Assembly: GCF_024054565.1 (NCBI RefSeq)
Contig: NZ_JAMXLR010000055.1
Location: 124,001-188,000 of the forward strand
Length of the DNA stretch: 64,000 nucleotides
Direction: 5' to 3'
From: Aeoliella straminimaris
GTDB taxonomy: Bacteria; Planctomycetota; Planctomycetia; Pirellulales; Lacipirellulaceae
The position numbers and the translations under genes were made by a program. This document shows positions 34,304 to 42,985 of this stretch, one piece after another. How positions within the stretch are numbered: position 1 is the stretch's first letter; each line of letters opens with the position of its first letter. The notes beneath the pieces are model-generated. The model ran no database searches, was not told the origin of the DNA, and saw nothing but the letters and a program-made list of their open reading frames with translations.

Positions 34304-34627
34304 CTACTCTCCGAGCGCCCCCAGCGAAGACAGGAACTCGCTCATCTCGCCGGCGGCGTGGGCGTCGCCTTGCTGGCGGGCGACTTCAATGCCGACGCGC
34401 AGCACGTCGCGGGCCTTATCGATGCGACCAATCCGGGTGAGCTGCTGGCCCGCCATGAAGAACGAAGGTACATGAGGCGGGTCGCCTTCGATCAGTTCGG
34501 TCAACTGATCCAGGCTGCGATCATGGTCGCCTTCTTTGTCGAGCTCCATCGCCAGACTATAACGCAGAAATTGGTCGCTGGGGTCATCGGCCAGCATCGC
34601 TTCGATCTTCTCGCGTCGGGACGCCAT
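34304..34627 (-). CDS. TPR-type small protein
   Basis: A 107-residue protein starting MASRREKIEAMLADDPSDQF. It holds about two to three tetratricopeptide-like helix pairs: FLRYSLAMELDKEGDHDRSL, SFFMAGQQLTRIGRIDKARD and VLRVGIEVARQQGDAHAAGE. There is no signal peptide. It is probably a protein-interaction adaptor. It lies 39 nt after the leu-linked exported protein gene on the same strand, so it may belong to that transcript. Confidence 0.82.
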   Translation of the reverse strand: MASRREKIEAMLADDPSDQFLRYSLAMELDKEGDHDRSLDQLTELIEGDPPHVPSFFMAGQQLTRIGRIDKARDVLRVGIEVARQQGDAHAAGEMSEFLSSLGALGE

Positions 34628-34666
34628 GGCGGTTCTCTTCAGTTTTTGGCTACAGGCAAACGGCGA

Positions 34667-35683
34667 CTACAGTCCTGGTGCGACCCGTAGCAGGTTGCCA
34701 TTGGACTCGCCCTCGGCGCCTGCCGTGGCAATGAACAGTGCGCCCGAGTTGTCGAACACCAGGGCAGTGGGATCCTCGACTTCGACCACGCGAACTGCCT
34801 GGCACGACTGGTCGCCGCTGGAAGCATCGTAGTGAGCGTCCAGACGGTACACTCCGGACTGGGACGAATCCGCCGCCCGACTCGCCGCATACAAATTGCC
34901 AGTTTCCGGGCTGTACGCCAGCGAAACTACGCCCGAGAGCTCGATCGGCAGTTGCAGTAGCGGCTCCTCTGCAATGTTCACCGGATGGTAAAATACCAGC
35001 GTTGCACCATCTGCCGTCTCCTCGCCCTGTTCTACATCCACCAGGTATCCTTTGCGGCTGAACGTTACAGTGCGGGGTGAGCCAATCTCGGTCACGTCCT
35101 GCGTACGGATAAAAGGCTCGAGTTCGGCAGGCGGACCACTGCGAATCTTGGCCTTCAGCAGCCATTGATGCTTGCCGGTGGACAACACCAGCAGGTCGGA
35201 CTCGCGGGTCAGACCGGTCAGCTCGGCCGTGCCGGAGTCGGGTTGGTATTCCAACCGCAGCGATTGCTCGTCCCGCGACATGGGTAGACTGTCGTCGTCG
35301 ATGTCGAACTCGACCACCCGAATGGCCGAGCCATCCTTGGCAGCCTGCGCCATGAGCACGCGGTTGCGCGAGCGAAACACCAGATGAGCGTCGCCCCACT
35401 TGTCACTTTCAGCCGCTGGCTCAATGACCTCCACCAGCCCGCCATCGAGGTTCCTGGTCGATAGGCCCAACACCCGGCCGGTGTCTCCCTCAGCCACCAT
35501 CAGGTTCGGCCCCGAACGGCTGCCACCAAGCCGCAATGCCAGATTGCAGGGACGAGCCAGACCTTCGGCTATGGTCTGCACCTCCGGCGTGCCGGCAACT
35601 TCTTGTGCGGTGGCTGTGGTTGCTATCCACAGCGGCAAGGTGAGGCCGACTAACATTCGCAGTGGCGTGCTGGATCTAACCAT
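34667..35683 (-). CDS. Exported beta-propeller-like protein
   Basis: About 338 residues from ATG 35683 (MVRSSTPLRMLVGLTLPLWI, signal peptide ending ATAQ). The mature part has repeated blade-like segments: GPNLMVAEGDTGRVLGLSTR, VFRSRNRVLMAQAAKDGSAI, LVLSTGKHQWLLKAKIRSGP, VVSLAYSPETGNLYAASRAA and DPTALVFDNSGALFIATAGA. This resembles NHL/SMP-30-like propellers. The start overlaps the leuD stop by 8 nt, so it is probably translated from the leucine transcript. No catalytic motif identified; a role in the envelope is likely. Confidence 0.8.
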   Translation of the reverse strand: MVRSSTPLRMLVGLTLPLWIATTATAQEVAGTPEVQTIAEGLARPCNLALRLGGSRSGPNLMVAEGDTGRVLGLSTRNLDGGLVEVIEPAAESDKWGDAHLVFRSRNRVLMAQAAKDGSAIRVVEFDIDDDSLPMSRDEQSLRLEYQPDSGTAELTGLTRESDLLVLSTGKHQWLLKAKIRSGPPAELEPFIRTQDVTEIGSPRTVTFSRKGYLVDVEQGEETADGATLVFYHPVNIAEEPLLQLPIELSGVVSLAYSPETGNLYAASRAADSSQSGVYRLDAHYDASSGDQSCQAVRVVEVEDPTALVFDNSGALFIATAGAEGESNGNLLRVAPGL

Positions 35684-36263
35684 TGTCAGCTTCGTAAGCG
35701 GCAATCTTGTGTTCGTACTCGAGTGTGAGCCCGATGTCGTCCAGCCCATTCAGCAAGCAGTGGCGACGGAATGAGTCGACTTCGATCTTGGCCTCAAATC
35801 CATGATCGTCGGTCAGCTTCAGGTCTTCCAGGTGGGCCGTAAGATGGTAGTGCTCGTGCTGCCCATGACGCTTGAACAACTCCTCGACTTCCTCTTCCGT
35901 GAGCTCGATCGGCAGCATGCCGTTTTTGAAGCAGTTGTTGTAGAAGATGTCGGCGAAGCTCGGGGCGACGATCACGCGAAAGCCGTAGTCCTCCAGCGCC
36001 CACGGAGCGTGCTCGCGACTGGAGCCGGAACCGAAATTCCGGCGGGCGAGCAATACGCTGGATCCTTCGGCATGCGGATGGTTGAGCTCGAAATCCGGAT
36101 CGTCCGAGCCGTCCTCCTTTTTCCGCCAATCCCAGAACAGGAACTCTCCAAAGCCGGTCCGCTCAATCCGCTTGAGAAACTGCTTGGGGATGATTTGATC
36201 GGTGTCGACGTTGGCACGGTCCATCGCGACGACACGGCCTTTGTGAACGGTAAAAGGTTTCAT
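35676..36263 (-). CDS. leuD: 3-isopropylmalate dehydratase small subunit
   Basis: A 195-residue LeuD. From ATG 36263, MKPFTVHKGRVVAMDRANVD TDQI contains the conserved start; IIPKQFLKRIERTGFGEFLF, LLARRNFGSGSSREHAPWAL and YGFRVIVAPSFADIFYNNCF are all diagnostic. It pairs with LeuC to isomerise 2- to 3-isopropylmalate in leucine biosynthesis. The upstream-extended frame to 36500 is out-of-frame sequence of leuC. The gene follows leuC by 62 nt on the same strand. No strong ribosome site is visible at this start. Confidence 0.96.
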   Translation of the reverse strand: MKPFTVHKGRVVAMDRANVDTDQIIPKQFLKRIERTGFGEFLFWDWRKKEDGSDDPDFELNHPHAEGSSVLLARRNFGSGSSREHAPWALEDYGFRVIVAPSFADIFYNNCFKNGMLPIELTEEEVEELFKRHGQHEHYHLTAHLEDLKLTDDHGFEAKIEVDSFRRHCLLNGLDDIGLTLEYEHKIAAYEADNG

Positions 36264-36325
36264 GGCAATTGGGGTAAACGGAGTTTGGATTGCGGAATAG
36301 TTTCGGGCAATGGGCCAGGTGGAGA

Positions 36326-37726
36326 TCAGCCCCAGTCGCGAACGTCGACGAAGTGGCCTTCGATCGCGGCGGCGGCGGCCATCGCCGGGGAGACCAGGTG
36401 GGTGCGGCCACCACGGCCCTGGCGCCCCTCGAAGTTGCGGTTGGAGGTCGAGGCACAACGCTCGCCGGGCGAGAGCTTGTCGGGGTTCATTGCCAGGCAC
36501 ATGCTGCAGCCTGCCTCGCGCCAGTCGAAGCCCGCCTCGCGGAAGACCTGGTCGAGGCCCTCTTCCTCGGCTTGCTTCTTCACCAGGCCGCTACCGGGTA
36601 CGACCATTGCGCTGACATGGCCCGAGACCTTGCGACCCTTCACCACTTCGGCCGCCGCACGCAGGTCCTCAATGCGGGCGTTGGTACAGCTGCCGATGAA
36701 CACCCGATCGAGCTTCAGGTCGGTTATCGCCTGGCCCGCCTCGATGCCCATGTAGTGCAGGGCCATGGCCGTGGTCTTCTGGTCAGTGGGATCGCTGAAG
36801 TCGCTAGGGTTGGGAATCGAAGAAGTGACGCTCGCCACCTGGCCGGGGTTGGTGCCCCAGGTGACCTGCGGGGCGATGTCGGCTCCGTCGTACACCAGGC
36901 TCTTGTCGTAGGTAGCTCCCTCATCGGTGGGCAGTTGGCGCCACTCGGCCACCGCAGCATCCCAAGCTTCCCCTTGAGGACAGAAGGGGCGGCCCTTCAG
37001 GTACTCGAAGGTCTTCTCATCCGGAGCGATCATACCGGCCCGTGCACCAGCTTCGATCGACATATTGCAAACGGTCATGCGGTTTTCCATCGTCAGATTG
37101 CGAACGACGTCGCCGGTATACTCGATGCAGTAGCCGGTACCGCCGTGCGTGGAGATCTGACCGATCAGGTAGAGGATCATGTCCTTGGCGGTGACCCCGG
37201 GGCCCAATTTGCCGTCGACACGCAGTTCGAGCGTCTTGGGCTTCGACTGCAGCAGCGTTTGCGTAGCCAGCACGTGCTCGACTTCGCTGGTGCCGATGCC
37301 GAACGCCAGGGCGCCGAACGCGCCATGGGTCGAGGTATGACTGTCGCCACAGACGATGGTCATGCCGGGCTGTGTGTACCCGAGTTCGGGGCCGATCACG
37401 TGAACAATGCCCTGGTGGATGTCGCCCAGATCGTAGTACTTGATGCCGAACTCGGCACAGTTGGCCCGCAGCGTGTCGATCTGCTGCTTGCTCACCTGGT
37501 CGACGATCGGCAGGCTCCGGTCGCTGGTGGGCACATTATGGTCGGCCGTGGCCACGGTGCGTTCGGGCCGCCGCACCTGGCGGCCTGCCAGGCGGAGCCC
37601 CTCGAACGCTTGTGGGCTAGTCACTTCATGCACCAACTGAAGGTCGATGTATAGAATGGCCTGCCGCCCCGGTTCGGCATGTACAACGTGATTGTCCCAG
37701 ATTTTTTCGAACAGCGTGCGAGGCAT
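36326..37726 (-). CDS. leuC: 3-isopropylmalate dehydratase large subunit
   Basis: A 466-residue LeuC of normal length beginning MPRTLFEKIWDNHVVH. Substrate and cluster motifs are present: IVCGDSHTSTHGAFGALAFG, GTSEVEHVLATQTL, GPGVTAKDMILYLIGQISTH, VFIGSCTNARIEDLRAAAEV (first cluster cysteine) and REAGCSMCLAMNPDKLSPGE (the other two cysteines), then CASTSNRNFEGRQGRGGRTH. It forms the [4Fe-4S] isomerase with LeuD. No leuA or leuB is in the window, so the leucine pathway is dispersed. No T-box or attenuator was identified upstream. Confidence 0.97.
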   Translation of the reverse strand: MPRTLFEKIWDNHVVHAEPGRQAILYIDLQLVHEVTSPQAFEGLRLAGRQVRRPERTVATADHNVPTSDRSLPIVDQVSKQQIDTLRANCAEFGIKYYDLGDIHQGIVHVIGPELGYTQPGMTIVCGDSHTSTHGAFGALAFGIGTSEVEHVLATQTLLQSKPKTLELRVDGKLGPGVTAKDMILYLIGQISTHGGTGYCIEYTGDVVRNLTMENRMTVCNMSIEAGARAGMIAPDEKTFEYLKGRPFCPQGEAWDAAVAEWRQLPTDEGATYDKSLVYDGADIAPQVTWGTNPGQVASVTSSIPNPSDFSDPTDQKTTAMALHYMGIEAGQAITDLKLDRVFIGSCTNARIEDLRAAAEVVKGRKVSGHVSAMVVPGSGLVKKQAEEEGLDQVFREAGFDWREAGCSMCLAMNPDKLSPGERCASTSNRNFEGRQGRGGRTHLVSPAMAAAAAIEGHFVDVRDWG

Positions 37727-37862
37727 TGCAGGTAGGGGGGCAGAGGGTTGGGGGGAATGAGGAACATGGGGAGTGAGCGAACGCTCACCGCAGGAAGACT
37801 ACTAGTTTAGGCCGCGGGTTCGCCCCGGGCTAGGCACTTCCGGCTTTCGGTCGGCAGCAGCG

Positions 37863-39533
37863 TCAGACGGCCGCCGCCTCGACCGCCGCGGCCGCCAGGG
37901 CCTTGCGTTGCGGGCAGGCCTTACAGTTCCACCAGTCGGCCGCCATGTCCGTGGTCCAGTCGTCCACCAGCGGCACTTCGGCTAGCGCTGCCCGCAGCGA
38001 TGCCACGCTCTGAAATCGATCGTCGGGGTCTTTTTCCAGGCAGCGCATGACCACTTCCTCGAGCTCCATCGGCACCGCGGGGGCAAACTCTCGGACCAGC
38101 GGCGGATCGTCCGACACGTGGGCCACGATCACCCGCATGGCTTGCTCGTACACAAACGGCGGCCGGCCCGTGAGCATGTAGAACATAACGGCACCCAGCG
38201 AGTAGATGTCGCTGCGGGCATCGGCATCGCTTTCGCCGGTAGCCTGCTCGGGCGACATGAACAGCGGCGAGCCGGTGATGGCCCCTTCCTGCGTCAGGTT
38301 GCTGTCCTCGGTCTGCACGGTGGGCTTCGCCAAGCCAAAGTCGAGCAGCTTGGCCACGTCGAACTCCCCCCCACGATACGCGCAGAAGATGTTCGCTGGC
38401 TTAATGTCACGATGCACCAATCCAATACCATGCGCCTCGGACAGCGCGGCGCAGACCTGCTTCATCAAGTACACGACCCGCGCCGAAGGCAGCCCGTCTC
38501 CCTTTTCGACCAGTTCGCCAATATTGTGTCCAGGCAGGTACTCCATCACGTAGTAGAACGTGCCATCGGATGTATTGCCGTAGTCGAAGATGTCGATGGA
38601 ATTCCAATGCGACAGTTTGGCGGTCATGCGAACCTCGCGTTCAAAGCGTGCCAGGATGCGCGAGTCGCCCGCCTTCTCGGGGCGAATCAGCTTGATGGCG
38701 CAAGGACGCTTCATCATCTGGTGCTCGGCCAGGTAGACCTCGCCCATGCCACCGCTGCCGAGTTTCTGTTTCAACCGGTATTGCCCGAGTTGCTTGGCGG
38801 CGAACACCTGGCGGCGGAGTTGATTGATCAGGTGCACACCGACGGCGGCGATCAGTACGGTGACCGTCATCACGATCACCTGCTCACTGAGATAGCTGTC
38901 ATACTCCTCGGTGTTCATGCATTCCCGGAACCCGGGACAGAAGATCCGTTGCCAGACAAGCACACTCAAGGGCGCCAGCCCCATCGGCACCAGGACGGCC
39001 GTCGCCCGCTGCCAGGTGTTAGGTATGAACAGCGCGTAGGTGAAGATGAGCATCATCCATGGAGCGACGATCACCGGCAGGTGAGCCCCGTCGTTCAGGT
39101 TCGCCGAGCGGTGCAGTGTCTGCTGCGAGAGCACGAGGAAGTAAATTGCAGGGTCGGCGAAGATGATTAATTCCGCCAGTCGCAGCTTGGCCAGCGAGAT
39201 TCCCTTGGCCTTCCACATCAACACGGCCATCAGCGCCATCACCAGCGTAACGGTGCCATGGACCCAGAACAGCCAGTTCGAGAGGAGATTCTCGGTCACG
39301 AAGAACCAGCGAATCTCGAAGGCGAAGAAACCGATGAAGAACAACACGCTCGCAGCGAACAAACGTACCCGCAACACATCGCGGGTCTCGGTGCTGAGGT
39401 GGGGAGTCGACCCCTCCACCACGTTCACCAGCTTGCGCGCGGCTTCTCGCAGCCGATCGGTGCTGCCAGTCAGCAGAATCGGCGAGGGAGCTTCGATGGT
39501 CTCTTGATTCGGGTCGATTTGGCTATCGGCCAT
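37863..39533 (-). CDS. Membrane-anchored Ser/Thr protein kinase
   Basis: About 556 residues from ATG 39533 (MADSQIDPNQETIE). The first about 240 residues hold about six hydrophobic segments (for example LFAASVLFFIGFFAFEI, VIVMTVTVLIAAVGVHLI), and the kinase starts at about 252: YRLKQKLGSGGMGEVYLAEH with the glycine loop, catalytic Lys in CAIKLIRPEK, HRDIKPANIF, LDFGLAKP and SPLFMSPEQATG. Kinase core residues appear intact. After the domain come about 30 residues with WWNCKACPQRK, a possible metal or redox motif. Unlike the common planctomycete design, the membrane sensor part is N-terminal. It is divergent from the BASS transporter gene. Confidence 0.92.
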   Translation of the reverse strand: MADSQIDPNQETIEAPSPILLTGSTDRLREAARKLVNVVEGSTPHLSTETRDVLRVRLFAASVLFFIGFFAFEIRWFFVTENLLSNWLFWVHGTVTLVMALMAVLMWKAKGISLAKLRLAELIIFADPAIYFLVLSQQTLHRSANLNDGAHLPVIVAPWMMLIFTYALFIPNTWQRATAVLVPMGLAPLSVLVWQRIFCPGFRECMNTEEYDSYLSEQVIVMTVTVLIAAVGVHLINQLRRQVFAAKQLGQYRLKQKLGSGGMGEVYLAEHQMMKRPCAIKLIRPEKAGDSRILARFEREVRMTAKLSHWNSIDIFDYGNTSDGTFYYVMEYLPGHNIGELVEKGDGLPSARVVYLMKQVCAALSEAHGIGLVHRDIKPANIFCAYRGGEFDVAKLLDFGLAKPTVQTEDSNLTQEGAITGSPLFMSPEQATGESDADARSDIYSLGAVMFYMLTGRPPFVYEQAMRVIVAHVSDDPPLVREFAPAVPMELEEVVMRCLEKDPDDRFQSVASLRAALAEVPLVDDWTTDMAADWWNCKACPQRKALAAAAVEAAAV

Positions 39534-39753
39534 GATCTTCGCGGCGGGGGGGCGGCTACTCCGATCCCCCACTCCTGCGGGACACCAAGAGAGACCTGGG
39601 AGCTTTAGTCTACCTATCTTACGCTTGGAACCTCAAATTGTGCAGATGCGATTTTGTCGCGGCCCCGACTTCTGCTTGCATGGCGTGGACGGCCCCGCCG
39701 GTTCTGGCTATCCTGGCGGTTCTTCTCCGGGGAAAACAACTGAAAGACCTCCT

Positions 39754-40731
39754 GTGGCCGGACTGGTTCGCCTGCTCAACCTGCTCACCAACCTATTTCC
39801 CGTCTGGGTGGTGGCCTTTGCCGTAGCCGCTCTTTGGCATCCCCCCCTGTTTGCCTGGTTCGCCCCGTACAATGTCCCCGCCCTGGGCATCATCATGCTC
39901 GGCATGGGGGTCACCCTCAGCGCGGACGACTTTGCGCGCGTGCTGCTCATGCCACGCCCCATCCTGCTGGGGGTGATGGCACAGTTCTCGATTATGCCAC
40001 TGTTGGGATGGTCGATCGCTACGCTTTTGGACCTGCCGGATGAATTGGCCGTGGGGCTGATCCTGGTTTCCTGCTGCCCTGGTGGAACCGCCTCGAACGT
40101 GGTGACCTACCTGGCGCGAGGCAATTTGGCCCTATCGGTGCTGATGACCACCTGTTCAACGTTCGCCGCAATCCTGCTCACACCGCTACTCACCGAATGG
40201 CTCGTGGGTGACCGGCTGCCAGTCGACGTGATGGGATTGCTCAAATCCACGGTGCAAGTGGTGCTGCTGCCGGTGTTGGCCGGACTTGCGCTGCATCACC
40301 TGGTGCCTCGCACGGTGGAGCAAGTGACCACGTTCTCGCCATTGGTGAGCGTGGTGGCCATCGCCCTGATCTGTGCCAATATTATCGGCGCCAACAAGTC
40401 GCTACTGCTGAACAACGCTTTCGAGCTGTGTGCAGCGGTGGGCCTGCTGCACCTGGGCGGCTTTTCGCTGGGCTACGGGCTCGCTCGCTTGTTTCGGTAC
40501 GACCCCACTATTTGCCGCACCGTCTCCATCGAAGTCGGCATGCAAAACTCGGGCCTCGGCGCGGTGCTGGCCAAGCAGCATTTCACCAATCCGGAGACCG
40601 GCATCTCCATCGCCGCTGCACCCTGTGCCCTGTCGGCCGTGGCCCATTCCGTGATCGGCAGCGCCCTGGCGGCCTGGTGGCGTATTCGCGACGACTCGCG
40701 GCCCACCGGCGATGCGATGCTGGACGACTAA
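39754..40731 (+). CDS. BASS-family transporter (bile acid:sodium symporter type)
   Basis: About 325 residues from GTG 39754 (protein start VAGLVRLLNLLTNLFPVWVV); the frame is open to ATG 39532, but that N-terminal part is not conserved-looking and overlaps the divergent kinase start. It has about ten membrane spans. VPALGIIMLGMGVTLSADDF, VGLILVSCCPGGTASNVVTY and IEVGMQNSGLGAVLAKQHF are the family's conserved crossing segments, including the N-x-V-T and E-x-G-x-Q-N sodium sites. Related proteins move bile acids, pantoate or other organic anions with sodium; the substrate here is unknown. Its stop overlaps that of the convergent gene by 4 nt. Confidence 0.88.
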   Translation: MAGLVRLLNLLTNLFPVWVVAFAVAALWHPPLFAWFAPYNVPALGIIMLGMGVTLSADDFARVLLMPRPILLGVMAQFSIMPLLGWSIATLLDLPDELAVGLILVSCCPGGTASNVVTYLARGNLALSVLMTTCSTFAAILLTPLLTEWLVGDRLPVDVMGLLKSTVQVVLLPVLAGLALHHLVPRTVEQVTTFSPLVSVVAIALICANIIGANKSLLLNNAFELCAAVGLLHLGGFSLGYGLARLFRYDPTICRTVSIEVGMQNSGLGAVLAKQHFTNPETGISIAAAPCALSAVAHSVIGSALAAWWRIRDDSRPTGDAMLDD

Positions 40732-41279
40732 GCCGCCTTTCGCGATTCTCGCTGGGCCGCGCGCCGTTCGAGTTCCGCCACGGCAATCGGTTCGTAGCGG
40801 CTCAGTTCTTGGTTCTCGCGAATTTCGCGCAGAACGAGCGTCTCCGAGTGGCACATCCGTGGGAAGTAGAACCACGCCCGATCGAGCGAAGCGTCATCCA
40901 CGGCGGCCGATATGAGGATCAGATCGGTCCGCTGCAGCGTGTTGGCAATCTGCGGCAGCGTCGCTGGCGGATAGCCGGGAACCAGCCGAATACGAGCGCC
41001 AGTCAGCTGTAACTGGCGGTGGGCGTGGATCAACGGCAATGGCGCCGCGGGAGCCTCACGCTCCTCGAACCAGTCGAGCCCCGTATAGGAGACCGCGCCT
41101 TCGCCACCAAAGCGCTGGGCTGTAGTGATCAATCCGATCGCCCGCTCGGCCGAACCAATGCCGACCTCCACGATGCGGTGCATCTTGTGCCGCTTAATTG
41201 CGCGGTACAGTTGCCGCTCGTGCTTGGGTTTCGAGAAATGCGCCAGCCGCGCGTACCCCAACCAACCAATCGCCGCCAT
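40728..41279 (-). CDS. Hypothetical methyltransferase-like protein
   Basis: About 183 residues from ATG 41279 (MAAIGWLGYARLAHFSKP); the frame is open to 41336. HRIVEVGIGSAERAIGLIT resembles the glycine-rich motif I of class I SAM-dependent methyltransferases, followed by VSYTGLDWFEE (acidic strand 2), RIRLVPGYPP and LILISAAVDD. The fold is likely Rossmann, but later motifs are weak and the N-terminus lacks usual helices, so catalysis is unproven. It converges on the transporter gene, overlapping 4 nt. Confidence 0.65.
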   Translation of the reverse strand: MAAIGWLGYARLAHFSKPKHERQLYRAIKRHKMHRIVEVGIGSAERAIGLITTAQRFGGEGAVSYTGLDWFEEREAPAAPLPLIHAHRQLQLTGARIRLVPGYPPATLPQIANTLQRTDLILISAAVDDASLDRAWFYFPRMCHSETLVLREIRENQELSRYEPIAVAELERRAAQRESRKAA

Positions 41280-41470
41280 GTCGGTTTCCCTCCGCAGATC
41301 GTGGCGGCCGCGGAGTCCCTCGCGTCGCCGTGCCATTGGGCGCGATATTCAGATTGCGCCTACTATAGCGATCGGCAAGCCATGCCACGAAAGTCGAGTC
41401 GTGTCACGCGCCAGCGGCGGGTTACTTCACCATGCGTGGTAAGCTGTAGCGGAACGGCGAGGAAGTCCGA

Positions 41471-42034
41471 CTAGCTGCTCGAGTCGTCCTTGTTGGCATT
41501 GTGGATCGCCACCGGAATCGCCACGGCGGCACCCACAACGGTGGCCACGAAGAACGGGTTAGTCATCGCCCGCTTCAGTCGGCTGACTCCGCTGTTGACT
41601 CCGGGAGGGGCCGACCACTGGCCGCGAGCCAGCTCGGCGTCGTGCACCAGCAGCAGTGTGGCGGCCGACTTCGGCGGCGCCGCCTTGGCGGTCCACGCCC
41701 GGCACACGACGACACCGTGTTCGGTTTCGAGCTGATACCCAGCGCCCTGCAGGCCGCGGAATCCGAACCGACCTTTCTCGTCCGACTTGGCGGCGACGAC
41801 CTCCCCGGCAGGCGAGGTCAGCGTCACGTCGACATTGCCCACAGGAACGCCCGATCCATTGACCACGTAGCCGTGCAGCACACCGCCGCTGGACAGGATC
41901 ACGTCGACCGATGGTACGGCGGGAGCTTGCGTGTTTTCATCCGCCGGAGTTTGGGCCAGGGCACCCTGTGAAGCCACCATCGTGGCGGCGGTGACAACTC
42001 GCACAATCATGTTTCTCAAACGGGAATTACGCAT
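41471..42034 (-). CDS. Exported carboxypeptidase-regulatory-like protein (tandem paralogue 1)
   Basis: A 187-residue protein from the internal ATG at 42034 (MRNSRLRNMIVRVVTAATMV). The signal peptide ends near ALAQ. The mature part contains a carboxypeptidase regulatory-like beta domain (VLHGYVVNGSGVPVGNVDVT, LTSPAGEVVAAKSDEKGRFG, FRGLQGAGYQLETEHG), followed by a C-terminal hydrophobic span (ATVVGAAVAIPVAIHN) and an acidic/serine tail, KDDSSS. The upstream-extended frame to 42415 is spurious. It is the downstream partner of a close paralogue 170 nt away. Probably envelope-anchored; no enzyme motif. Confidence 0.75.
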   Translation of the reverse strand: MRNSRLRNMIVRVVTAATMVASQGALAQTPADENTQAPAVPSVDVILSSGGVLHGYVVNGSGVPVGNVDVTLTSPAGEVVAAKSDEKGRFGFRGLQGAGYQLETEHGVVVCRAWTAKAAPPKSAATLLLVHDAELARGQWSAPPGVNSGVSRLKRAMTNPFFVATVVGAAVAIPVAIHNANKDDSSS

Positions 42035-42133
42035 CGCTAACTTCTCCCAAGCCCCCGACGAGTGGTGGTTCGAGCGCGCATCGATCGTCGCGCGCGGCGG
42101 AATGTTAGCGGTTTTTGCACTTCGCCAAAAGGC

Positions 42134-42171
42134 CAACCCCACACGATGCGAGCTTGCATCCTGTGGGGTTG
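42134..42171 (-). terminator. Hairpin between the tandem paralogues
   Basis: A 16-bp stem with one mismatch: CAACCCCACACGATGC (42134-42149) pairs with GCATCCTGTGGGGTTG (42156-42171) around a 6-nt loop. On the minus strand it is followed by GGCCTTTTGG. It lies just after the upstream paralogue stop and before the downstream start, so it could terminate part of the transcripts or protect the mRNA end. Confidence 0.7.
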
Positions 42172-42201
42172 AAACCGTTTTTACTTGCTGGCAACGAGCG
42201 G

Positions 42202-42735
42202 TTAGCTGCTCGAGTCGTCGTCCGAGGCGGTGATAGCAACCGGCACGGCGATGGCCGTTACCACGGCACCGGCGACAATCAGCGGGTGAGCCTGCATCCA
42301 ATTCAGGACGCCGCCGCCGTAACCCAGGGTGCCGAACTGGCCGTTGACGATGCCCTGGTCGGCGATGATCAGTGCCGAGGGGCGGGCCGTTGGAGGAGCG
42401 GCGTTCGCCGACCACAGACGGAACGGCGCGGCCTGGCCTTCGGTGACCAGTTGATACTGTCCGCCACGCAGGCCCTGGGCGGCAAACACGCCTCGCTCGT
42501 CGGTTACGGTGCGAACCACTTCGCGACCTTGATACATCAGCGCGACCTGCTTGTGGGCTTGGGCCACGCCCTGGGCGTTAACAACCTGTCCGCGAAACAC
42601 TCCGCCCTGGCCCAGCGCTACGTCTAGACTGGGAACCTGAGGGGCGGCCGGTTCGGCCGACATGGCGGCCGTAGGCATGATCATTCCGAGGCAGGCGATA
42701 GCAGCGGCCAAACGGCCAAGATTTCGAGTTCGCAT
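42202..42735 (-). CDS. Exported carboxypeptidase-regulatory-like protein (tandem paralogue 2)
   Basis: A 177-residue protein starting MRTRNLGRLAAAIACLGMIM; the signal peptide ends near AMSA. Same architecture as its neighbour: VPSLDVALGQGGVFRGQVVN and GREVVRTVTDERGVFAAQGL form the carboxypeptidase regulatory-like domain, then RLWSANAAPPTARPSALIIA, a hydrophobic span (IVAGAVVTAIAVPVAITA) and the same acidic end DDDSSS. Identity is clearest in the beginning of the mature domain and the tail. Probably arose by tandem duplication. Function unknown. Confidence 0.8.
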   Translation of the reverse strand: MRTRNLGRLAAAIACLGMIMPTAAMSAEPAAPQVPSLDVALGQGGVFRGQVVNAQGVAQAHKQVALMYQGREVVRTVTDERGVFAAQGLRGGQYQLVTEGQAAPFRLWSANAAPPTARPSALIIADQGIVNGQFGTLGYGGGVLNWMQAHPLIVAGAVVTAIAVPVAITASDDDSSS

Positions 42736-42985
42736 GTTTCGTTCACCTAGTCCGTCATTGAGGGGAGGGGTCGTAAAATTCCTAGAACACCACTTCCCTG
42801 TGGCTTGGTTCGTGACTCAAGTGGCGGCGCATGAACAGGCTGCCCCCGCGTACCGCGGCCACTCAGTGTTCAAGGCTATCGACTAGCTGTCGTTCGCATC
42901 TCCAGCCCGTTCGGCGAAAATGTTAAGGCTTGAGCATTGTAGAAACAATTCATGCTTGCACCGCTGTAAAGCTGTTCCAACTGGG

